Assembly (NCBI GenBank): GCA_031283565.1
Contig: JAITBM010000097.1
Coordinates: 1 to 6,540 of the forward strand
Length of the DNA stretch: 6,540 nt
Source: Rickettsiales bacterium
GTDB lineage: Bacteria; Pseudomonadota; Alphaproteobacteria; Rs-D84
Direction of reading: 5' to 3'
Under the pieces are notes generated by a model. It did not search any database. It saw only the letters and a program-made list of their open reading frames with translations, and was not told where the DNA came from. Position 1 is the stretch's first letter. Every line of letters begins with the position of its first letter. A program made the position numbers and the translations under genes. Positions 1-4,926 of this stretch are shown in pieces.

Positions 1-150
1 GGGTATTCAGCAACCAGCAATTACGCATTTGCCGATGGCAATTGCCCGTCCGGTTATTCTCCGACAGGTATTTATGTCATTCAATCGAACAGCGGAACTT
101 TCAGCTCCACGGCCGGAACGTATCAATATACTTGCAGCGGGACGCCTTAA
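1..150 (+). CDS. C-terminal fragment of an unidentified, probably exported protein (5' end outside the window)
   Basis: An open frame runs from the first base to a TAA at 148-150 and gives 49 residues with no start codon needed, so the gene begins to the left of the window. The tail is rich in Ser, Thr, Tyr and Gly and has two cysteines, in the contexts DGNCPSGYSP and YQYTCSGTP. That is the make-up of a secreted or surface protein with a disulfide near its C-terminus, rather than of a cytosolic enzyme. No family is recognised. The overlapping plus-strand frame at 29-358 has less protein-like composition and is taken as a shadow. The fragment is short, so the coding call rests on composition and the natural stop. 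Confidence 0.6.
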   Translation, partial: GYSATSNYAFADGNCPSGYSPTGIYVIQSNSGTFSSTAGTYQYTCSGTP

Positions 151-375
151 ACCAAGCGCGCCATTACCATCCGCGATGACCCCTTTCTGCCGCTGCGGTA
201 ATTCAAATGGGAAACACGTGAATAGCGCCTTTGCCTTTTTGCCTGTATACGCTGCCGATTCATTATCATGTGTTGCAAATCACAGGATTCGGGCGAGCGT
301 CTGCGCAGCGTCGGCTGTGCCTCTGTATCCTGCACCGCCGGTTATGATCATCTTTTGAATTTTTTCGCTTAAATT
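151..375. other. Intergenic stretch with no supportable gene
   Basis: This 225-base stretch lies between the stop of the left-edge gene and the 3' end of the tRNA. I see no hairpin followed by a T-run good enough to call a terminator for either neighbour. The short inverted pair ATTACC (163-168) and GGTAAT (197-202) has no T-tract. A minus-strand micro-ORF of 23 codons (280-351) starts MIITGGAGYRGT, but it lacks a Shine-Dalgarno sequence and is not called. Confidence 0.5.
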
Positions 376-451
376 TGGTGTCTCCAGCAGGACTCGAACC
401 TGCATCAAAGGTTTAGGAAACCTCTATTCTATCCAGTTGAACTATGAAGAC
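376..451 (-). tRNA. tRNA-Arg, anticodon CCU
   Basis: The reverse complement of this 76-base stretch folds as a full cloverleaf. The acceptor stem GTCTTCA pairs with TGGAGAC, with one U-G pair. The anticodon stem GAGGT pairs with ACCTT around the loop TTCCTAA, so the anticodon is CCU (plus-strand agg at 415-417). The T-arm is GCAGG-TTCGAGT-CCTGC. Discriminator A and an encoded CCA end the gene at 376. This tRNA reads the rare arginine codon AGG. It has its own promoter at 460-488 and lies downstream of xerC on the same strand. No second copy of its 3' end was noticed elsewhere in the window, so there is no sign that it is an occupied attachment site. Confidence 0.95.
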
Positions 452-459
452 TTTCTAAG

Positions 460-488
460 ATTATAAAATAATATACCCTGCAATGCAA
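460..488 (-). promoter_or_regulatory. Sigma70-type promoter of the tRNA-Arg gene
   Basis: On the minus strand a -35 TTGCAT (483-488) is followed by exactly 17 bases and a perfect -10 TATAAT (460-465). Only 8 bases separate the -10 from the first tRNA nucleotide at 451, so transcription would begin within a few bases of the mature 5' end. This is usual for tRNA genes and suggests that the tRNA is not dependent on read-through from xerC. Confidence 0.75.
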
Positions 489-526
489 ACACAATGTGCA
501 TTTGATTTGCGGCAAAGCGCGGGGCA

Positions 527-1426
527 TCACACTGTCCGCGCTTTTGGATGGGCGGAGTTGTACGCGCTCATTATGTCGGCTGTGCTTACCTTGGTATAGA
601 TCTGCGTCGTCGATAAAGACGAATGGCCAAGAAGTTCTTGGATGCTGCGTAGATCGACGCCATCGGAGAGCAGGGCGGTGGCGAACGAATGCCGCAGCGC
701 ATGAGGCGTCGTGTAATGCGGCAATTGCAGCATGGCGCGCAGCCGCTCGATCATCTTTTCGGCCATGCGGGGGGTCATGGGCAGGCCGCGGACGCTGCAA
801 AACACGTATTCCGCATTGTAAGGCCGAAGATTCAGATATTTGTACATGGCGTTCCAAACGGCGGGCAGAATCGGCACGGCTCGTTGCTTTCCCCCCTTGC
901 CGGCAACCGTTATAACATCGGGACGGCCGGATATTTGACCCATGCCTAGGGCCAGGGCCTCGCTTATGCGCATGCCGGATCCGAATATCAAAAGCAACAG
1001 CGCGCGGTCCCGTGCGGCCAGCCATGCGACTTTGGAATCGACGGATATTTCATTCATGGCGTTTATTTCATCCGGCTCCAGCGCGTGCGGAATAGAGCTT
1101 GGGATTTTTGGCGATGCGATGACGGCGATTGCATCGTTCCTAAGACCCCTGTGCTTCGCCGCCCACCTGTACAGGCTTCGCAGCGCGGACAGCGCCCTCG
1201 CGTTTGAACGTGACGACAGGCCGCGCCTCATGCGGTCTGCAAGCCACGCGCGAAAGCACAGCGCATCGGCGGCGGCGAACGAAGCTGGTGTCGCTGCATC
1301 GCCGTCATATTTTTCCCGAAAGACGATGAAGTCGCGCACATCCCTTTCGTATGATATGGCGGTAAGGTCCGAATACCTTTTTATGTGGCGCAAATATTCC
1401 AAAAAAGACGCGGCGATTTCATCCAT
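527..1426 (-). CDS. xerC: Tyrosine recombinase XerC (site-specific, chromosome dimer resolution)
   Basis: This 299-residue protein has the usual Xer length and two-domain build. An N-terminal SAM-like core-binding domain covers about residues 3-105 (LSALRSLYRW at 79-88), and a catalytic domain covers about 118-292. The full active-site set is visible: Arg153 in GMRISEA, Lys177 in GKGGKQR, His242 and Arg245 in HALRHS, His268 in LGHSS, and the nucleophile Tyr277 in TQIYTKV. The tail YNSAHPKA matches the Xer C-terminal helix. In the family, XerC works with XerD at dif to resolve chromosome dimers. The ATG lies inside the aroK stop region (8-bp overlap) with no evident Shine-Dalgarno sequence, which points to translational coupling to aroK. 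Calling XerC rather than XerD or a phage integrase rests on length, the AHPKA tail and housekeeping context. Confidence 0.87.
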   Translation of the reverse strand: MDEIAASFLEYLRHIKRYSDLTAISYERDVRDFIVFREKYDGDAATPASFAAADALCFRAWLADRMRRGLSSRSNARALSALRSLYRWAAKHRGLRNDAIAVIASPKIPSSIPHALEPDEINAMNEISVDSKVAWLAARDRALLLLIFGSGMRISEALALGMGQISGRPDVITVAGKGGKQRAVPILPAVWNAMYKYLNLRPYNAEYVFCSVRGLPMTPRMAEKMIERLRAMLQLPHYTTPHALRHSFATALLSDGVDLRSIQELLGHSSLSTTQIYTKVSTADIMSAYNSAHPKARTV

Positions 1427-1955
1427 TGTGCGGCGGCTTTGTCGCGCCGCACAGCGCGGCCATGACTTTTTCGAGCGTTTTTGCTCGGGGCTCGTCGGTC
1501 GTTTCGACTATGAAATTGGCCTCGGCGTAAATATGGTGTCGCTCGTCAAGCAGCTTGGACAGAACTCGAGATGGTTCTCCGGCCAGCAGCTGCGGCCTGG
1601 TCGCGCGGGCGCTGGTTCTTTTTTCGAGCAGCTCCAGGTCCGCTTTGAGCCAAACGGTGACGGCCTTTTCAAGCGCCAGCTCGCGGATTCTTTTAGTAAT
1701 AAATGCGCCCTCGCCGGTGGATATGACTTTGCGGATCGGTGCGCCGGACAAAACGCGTTCGAATACGCGCTCTTCTATGCGCCGGAATTCCGGCTCGCCG
1801 TACAGGCGGAATATATCGACAACAGAGCAGCCGCAGGCGGTCTCTATATCATGATCCAGATCGACGAACGGCAGTTCCAGCCGCCGCGCCAAAACGCGCC
1901 CTATGCTGGTCTTGCCAGCCCCCATGAGCCCCACCAAAACTATAGGCTTGTTCAT
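1419..1955 (-). CDS. aroK: Shikimate kinase
   Basis: This 178-residue protein phosphorylates shikimate to shikimate 3-phosphate with ATP, in the pathway to chorismate and aromatic amino acids. Visible motifs are the Walker A GLMGAGKTS (9-17), the shikimate-binding DLDHDIE with Asp34, Arg58 in EPEFRRIEE, lid Arg120 in TRPQL, and Arg139 in LDERHHIY. The usual TGGG motif reads TGEG here (Thr80-Gly81-Glu82-Gly83), so the central glycine is glutamate. This is the one departure from the canonical active site. An in-frame GTG at 1985 would add 10 residues, but it overlaps the -10 element, so the ATG at 1955 is chosen. It is preceded by GGAAATCGGAA. It is the first gene of an overlapping pair with xerC. 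Confidence 0.9.
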   Translation of the reverse strand: MNKPIVLVGLMGAGKTSIGRVLARRLELPFVDLDHDIETACGCSVVDIFRLYGEPEFRRIEERVFERVLSGAPIRKVISTGEGAFITKRIRELALEKAVTVWLKADLELLEKRTSARATRPQLLAGEPSRVLSKLLDERHHIYAEANFIVETTDEPRAKTLEKVMAALCGATKPPHNG

Positions 1956-1975
1956 TTCCGATTTCCATTTTTTTG

Positions 1976-2004
1976 ACCATAGCACAGACGCAGGACAAAT
2001 GCAA
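1976..2004 (-). promoter_or_regulatory. Promoter of the aroK-xerC unit
   Basis: On the minus strand a -35 TTGCAT (1999-2004), a 17-base spacer and a -10 TATGGT (1976-1981) place the transcription start near 1969. This leaves a leader of about 14 bases before the aroK ATG at 1955 and excludes the upstream GTG at 1985 as a start. It stands back to back with the promoter at 2023-2051. Confidence 0.6.
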
Positions 2005-2022
2005 TCCGCGATTCATTAGGCC

Positions 2023-2051
2023 TTGACTCGGCCCGCGATGGCGGCTATGAT
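2023..2051 (+). promoter_or_regulatory. Promoter of the small membrane protein gene
   Basis: A -35 TTGACT (2023-2028), a 17-base spacer and a -10 TATGAT (2046-2051) form a near-consensus sigma70 promoter. Transcription would start near 2058, giving a leader of about 12 bases before the ATG at 2070. Only 18 bases separate its -35 from the -35 of the divergent aroK promoter. Confidence 0.65.
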
Positions 2052-2069
2052 CAACGGCAGAGAAAAAAC

Positions 2070-2417
2070 ATGAACATAAAAAAATGCTTGGATTGCGGGA
2101 CCTATGCTTCGGTCGGATTTCATTTCGTTTGCTGCGGACTGCCGCTTGTTCTGGTGCTCGCTGGCACCGGCGCGTCGTTTTTGGATGTTCCGCGCGGGAT
2201 TATGGCGGCGGCGCTGGTGCTGGCTGGACTTCTGCTCGCCGCGTCCGTAGTCTTGGAGATCGGGGGGCTTTGTTGTGGCAGGCGGTCGAAGCTCAAACTA
2301 GCGTTGCTTGGCGTCTGCGCCTTGTTGTATGCGACCGGGTTGGCTGGGCATTTCGGATTGTTCCGATCCGCAGATTCGGCGATAAGCGCGTCGGAACCCG
2401 CCGCCGCCTGCCATTAG
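2070..2417 (+). CDS. Small cysteine-rich inner-membrane protein, possibly MerC-like
   Basis: This 115-residue protein has three likely membrane helices: about residues 13-36, 44-66 and 75-97. Cysteines are placed as pairs at membrane edges: Cys6-x-x-Cys9, Cys21-Cys22 in HFVCCGLP, Cys68-Cys69 in GLCCGRR, then Cys83 and Cys114 just before the end. A His-x-x-Cys-Cys-Gly-Leu-Pro stretch in the first helix loosely recalls MerC/MerT-type metal-transport proteins. No known family is confirmed, so metal or thiol handling is only a suggestion. The ATG is the first start after a near-consensus promoter and has a weak purine-rich site (GGCAGAGAAAA). The gene is divergent from aroK and stands alone. The overlapping frame at 2084-2623 lacks membrane segments and looks like a shadow. 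Confidence 0.7.
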   Translation: MNIKKCLDCGTYASVGFHFVCCGLPLVLVLAGTGASFLDVPRGIMAAALVLAGLLLAASVVLEIGGLCCGRRSKLKLALLGVCALLYATGLAGHFGLFRSADSAISASEPAAACH

Positions 2418-2500
2418 TCCAGTCCGTTTTTGCCCGCAATTACGCCACACCTTTTATCCGGTTGAGAATTGCATGCCTTTGCGCGGCTCGGCTTTGGGGA

Positions 2501-2521
2501 CCTTGTGAAGCAAGGCGTTTT
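2501..2521 (+). terminator. Weak possible terminator after the small membrane protein gene
   Basis: A 5-bp stem CCTTG/CAAGG with loop TGAAG (2501-2515) is followed by CGTTTT. It lies about 85 bases past the stop codon on the plus strand. The stem is short and the T-run has only four bases, so the call is weak. Confidence 0.25.
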
Positions 2522-2590
2522 GCTCGTGCTCCGCCGCGCGTATTACATGGCATGCACGATCAAGCTGCGGAGCAAACCCGTTCATTTGTT

Positions 2591-2620
2591 AAAAAGAGGG
2601 GCGATCGGGCCAATGGCGCC
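2591..2620 (-). terminator. Probable intrinsic terminator of the two-gene minus-strand unit
   Basis: Read on the minus strand just after the TGA at 2625, GGCG-CC-ATTG-GCC-CGAT-CGCC forms an 8-bp stem with a two-base bulge (2600-2620). It is followed by CCTCTTTTT (2591-2599). Its position directly behind the stop shows that the short KdtA-like gene is a finished transcription unit and not the front of a longer reading frame. Confidence 0.55.
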
Positions 2621-2624
2621 TGAT

Positions 2625-3254
2625 TCAAGATCTGATCTTCTGGCGAATTTCCTGCAATATTTCGCGCAGCTTGTCGGGGCCGTGCATCTGGCTCATGGAC
2701 TTTATGTCCATGGCGCCCATGTTCGCGAGTCGAAGCGTCTGAAAATCGTTCAGCCCCCATATAAAAGCAAAGTCCCTCATCGTCCTGCGAGATAGCCGCC
2801 GCGCCCATTTCCAGCGGCGATAGCTTTTATCTGATATTCCGGCTTCGATAAGAAAACTTTTTATCCGCATTTTTTTCAACACGGCCAAAGTATTGGGCTT
2901 CATTCCGCGTCCGATCCATATCGCCGTCAGAGGCTCCCAAAATTGCAGGAACTTTCTCGCTGTCAGCATCAGGTCCAGGGGCGCCCTTTGGAATATCACG
3001 TCGCGGCCTATTTCTCTGGAGTTTTCCGGACAGGTCAAAACTATCTTGCGGTTAGGCATGCTGGCGCATATTTCGCGCACTACCGGTCGCGCGGCGGCCG
3101 CGTCTTCGCACGCGACCCAGATAACTTCGCCGTTGGGCCTGTTTTCGGTAGATTTCCCCATGCGCTCGTTGTACACGTCAAGCGACTTGCGGTTTTTTAT
3201 CCTTATGATCGCCCACCATATAGGGAACGACAAAAATCTGAAAATTCTGTACAT
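2625..3254 (-). CDS. Stand-alone KdtA/WaaA N-terminal-domain protein (Glycos_transf_N-like), degenerate
   Basis: This 209-residue protein lines up along its length with the N-terminal half of 3-deoxy-D-manno-octulosonic acid transferase. It has the membrane-proximal start MYRIFRFLSFPIWWAII, a Glu50 after the IWVAC strand where the family has ASVGE, a PLD at 92-94, KPN at 119-121 where the family has ELWPN, SDKSYRRW at 141-148 for SERSFRRW, and LNDFQTLRLANMGA at 168-181 for the D/E-rich helix ending LGA. KdtA normally has about 420 residues and a C-terminal nucleotide-sugar-binding Rossmann domain, which is absent here. The family's ESELWPN has become GRGMKPN and the ASVGE loop is shortened, so ordinary Kdo transfer is unlikely. 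The start at 3254 is supported by AAAGG 8 bases upstream. The upstream gene stops 11 bases before, so the two are probably co-transcribed. An ATG at 3275 is an alternative start with a poor site. Confidence 0.72.
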   Translation of the reverse strand: MYRIFRFLSFPIWWAIIRIKNRKSLDVYNERMGKSTENRPNGEVIWVACEDAAAARPVVREICASMPNRKIVLTCPENSREIGRDVIFQRAPLDLMLTARKFLQFWEPLTAIWIGRGMKPNTLAVLKKMRIKSFLIEAGISDKSYRRWKWARRLSRRTMRDFAFIWGLNDFQTLRLANMGAMDIKSMSQMHGPDKLREILQEIRQKIRS

Positions 3255-3265
3255 TGTTTCGGCCT

Positions 3266-4576
3266 TTACTTGCATTTTACAATATAAGGCTGCATGGATG
3301 CAAGCCCGTCGATTCCGTTCGGGCATTCTGCGCAGTTGAACCGCCTGTTGCGTGAACGGGACGAATCGAGCTGAATATTCTCGCCGGACAGTTCGGGAAT
3401 GTTTTTCCGCGCCACCTCTATGTACTTGGCGCTTGGGAATCCGAAGTAAAAGCTTTTGCATCCGCCGCCATAGCACGCCTTGCTGGATGCCGCCGCTGCG
3501 TTCGGCACGCATTCGGCGGAGCAGTCGTCATGCACTACCATTTTCTCGCAGTCGTTGCATCCGATCAGGCTGCCGTGCAGAGTAGTGGTTCCGCCGCCCG
3601 AAACGGCTCCGTGTATCTTGCCGCATTTTTTCATATTCCCGCTTTGCGCTTCGGGTTTCGTCGTGGGGCATTCCCATTCCATTGAATCATAATTCATTTC
3701 CGCAGCGGCCCCATCCGGGCATTCCTTTGCGGGCGCCGAATCCACGCACTCCCAAATATTGTCTTTCAGGATTGCGGATTGGTTGGATCGGCACAGCGGT
3801 CGGCGGCTGTTGTCAGCGATGCATTCCTGCCTGTCGGCGCTCCAGATAAAGTCGCCGCTGCATATCGGCGCGAAGTTCGTTGCGGCGCACTGCCACGAGT
3901 TCTGGCGGAATATTGCGACTTCGTTTTTTCCGCATCTGATTTTTTCGATTTTGCGGAGGGCGACGGGATTTTTTTTCCCGCTGACCGAATACTGCGTCAT
4001 ATAGACTAGCTCGCCGTCTTCGAACTTGGCTTCGCGCGCTATGGCCTTGGATATTTCGCGGCGAGTCCCGCCGGAGGAAAGCAGCTGCGGCGTTTTGTCT
4101 TCGCCCATCGATATTATTCCAAAGTTCGCGGCATAGGGATAGTCGCGTCCGAGCAATTCCAGAATGCGCCCCGCGCCCGCGTCCGTTATAGCGCCGCTGG
4201 ATGTTATCAGATAGTTCGAAACCGAGGCGTTCGCCTTATCCGGAACGCATTTCGAGACGATGCGCTTTTCATCGGCGCAAAGCTTTTGCGTCTGAATCTC
4301 GTATTTTTCGGCGCAGGGCAGCGCGGCTTTTACCTCAGCCTTTTGCTCGATGCCCGAAGCCTCGTCTATGGCGAGCGCGTCGCTGTGTGCATGCAGCATG
4401 CACGACAGTACGGCTCCGAGTTCCGCAGCCTCAATGGCTTCGGCCCTGGTTTCGCCGGTTGTTGCGTGCGGCGCATCCAAAAGGTAGTATCCCGCCATCA
4501 TCAGCGCCATCAGAAGAAGCATAAATATGTTCATTGCATCAGCATTGTAGTCCATCTGCGCGGTCACAAGCAACAT
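3266..4576 (-). CDS. Membrane-anchored, cysteine-rich protein of unknown function
   Basis: This 436-residue protein has one hydrophobic segment near its start (about 16-34, NIFMLLLMALMMAGYYLL). It is followed by a helical, Ala/Glu-rich stretch (41-70), a mixed region (115-200), and a long cysteine-rich part. There are 22 cysteines, 18 of them after residue 214. Between 215 and 303 they alternate in long and short spacings, with a Trp inside or just before the second Cys: C-x14-C, C-x12-C, C-x14-C and C-x16-C, separated by 8-9 residues. Such density implies an oxidising location, so the body is probably periplasmic or extracellular, held by an uncleaved N-terminal anchor. The overall plan recalls minor pilin-like proteins, but no type IV prepilin motif is present and no family is recognised. 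The ATG at 4576 is preceded by AAAGAG at about 10 bases. ATGs at 4555 and 4534 are alternatives without ribosome sites. It is first in a unit with the KdtA-like gene. Confidence 0.75.
   Translation of the reverse strand: MLLVTAQMDYNADAMNIFMLLLMALMMAGYYLLDAPHATTGETRAEAIEAAELGAVLSCMLHAHSDALAIDEASGIEQKAEVKAALPCAEKYEIQTQKLCADEKRIVSKCVPDKANASVSNYLITSSGAITDAGAGRILELLGRDYPYAANFGIISMGEDKTPQLLSSGGTRREISKAIAREAKFEDGELVYMTQYSVSGKKNPVALRKIEKIRCGKNEVAIFRQNSWQCAATNFAPICSGDFIWSADRQECIADNSRRPLCRSNQSAILKDNIWECVDSAPAKECPDGAAAEMNYDSMEWECPTTKPEAQSGNMKKCGKIHGAVSGGGTTTLHGSLIGCNDCEKMVVHDDCSAECVPNAAAASSKACYGGGCKSFYFGFPSAKYIEVARKNIPELSGENIQLDSSRSRNRRFNCAECPNGIDGLASMQPYIVKCK
3668..3934 (-). repeat. Tandem degenerate cysteine/tryptophan modules inside the cysteine-rich protein
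   Basis: Residues 215-303 contain four successive units. Two units are nearly superimposable: CGKNEVAIFRQNSWQC and CRSNQSAILKDNIWEC, both C-x12-W-x-C with a shared pattern of Asn and aliphatic residues. A third ends MEWEC, and a fourth (CSGDFIWSADRQEC) has its Trp earlier. The units are too diverged to be seen as DNA repeats. Confidence 0.6.
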
Positions 4577-4689
4577 AAAACCGTTGCTCTTTTAATAGCT
4601 CTTCCCCGCGAATGCGAGGATCTGCCGCCAATAAAACCAAGGTGTCATTTTACGTTTATCATTTGCAATATCGTGTAATAAAAGAAAAA
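4577..4689. other. Upstream region of the cysteine-rich protein gene
   Basis: About 110 bases lie between the terminator and the ATG at 4576. I could not find a -35/-10 pair with good spacing here. A 6-bp hairpin (CCTCGC/GCGGGG around ATTC, 4604-4619, minus strand) lies about 27 bases upstream of the ATG. It has no T-run and could be part of a leader. Confidence 0.3.
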
Positions 4690-4719
4690 GACCTCATCTT
4701 GCAGCTTCGCTGTGGGGTC
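4677..4719 (-). terminator. Intrinsic terminator downstream of the polyvalent protein gene
   Basis: On the minus strand GACCCCA pairs with TGAGGTC (7 bp, one G-U), with an inner CAGC-GAA-GCTG hairpin, across 4690-4719. A T-rich run TTTTTCTTTTATTA (4676-4689) follows at once. It lies about 120 bases past the polyvalent gene stop and before the cysteine-rich protein gene, so it separates the two transcription units. Confidence 0.75.
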
Positions 4720-4752
4720 CTAGTTGCCTAGGCGGCATGGATGGAGGTTGCA

Positions 4753-4926
4753 ATGACAACAATAATAATTGGCCGGGGCTTTATCAACTATTTTAGAATT
4801 CAGATCGCAGAAATCAAGGATTATTTTGCAGTGTATTCTAAAACATCTGCATTGATGCCCGCGAACGATAATAGACAATCCTCCCTGCGGTCCAACCTGC
4901 TGGCGTTTTTATGCCGCGGTTGGTAG
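4753..4926 (+). CDS. Possible small protein with a strong ribosome site, convergent with the polyvalent gene
   Basis: This 57-residue frame begins MTTIIIGRGFINYF, contains LMPANDNR in its middle and ends LLAFLCRGW. The ATG at 4753 has a GGAGG (4743-4747) with a 5-base spacer, the best Shine-Dalgarno sequence in the window. The composition is protein-like, and PANDNR resembles a string I associate with small alphaproteobacterial proteins, though that is an impression only. Its last 30 codons overlap, on the opposite strand, the stretch where the polyvalent protein's tail looks abnormal. No clear promoter was found. It could be a genuine small gene or a chance frame, and no function is proposed. 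Confidence 0.4.
   Translation: MTTIIIGRGFINYFRIQIAEIKDYFAVYSKTSALMPANDNRQSSLRSNLLAFLCRGW

Noticed and set aside
280..351. Minus-strand 23-codon ORF beginning MIITGGAGYRGT, like the start of an NAD-binding epimerase
   Set aside because: It is too short, has no ribosome site and no further similarity. The glycine-rich start could be chance, or at most a remnant.
376..1426. Tyrosine recombinase next to a tRNA gene as an integrase plus attachment site
   Set aside because: The recombinase has XerC length and tail, overlaps aroK as a co-transcribed housekeeping gene, and is followed by the tRNA's own promoter. No duplicated tRNA 3' end was noticed in the window.
942..1976. Long plus-strand open frame of 344 codons
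   Set aside because: It lies opposite aroK and xerC, both of which have complete catalytic motifs. The translation has no recognisable domain and is a codon-bias shadow.
2084..2623. Plus-strand frame of 179 codons overlapping the small membrane protein gene
   Set aside because: It is Arg/Cys-rich with shadow-like composition, while the overlapping frame at 2070-2417 has clear membrane helices and sits right behind the promoter.
3255..3512. N-terminal extension of the KdtA-like frame by 86 residues
   Set aside because: It overlaps the cysteine-rich gene in another frame and is Arg-rich. Similarity to KdtA begins only at MYRIF, where AAAGG is correctly spaced.
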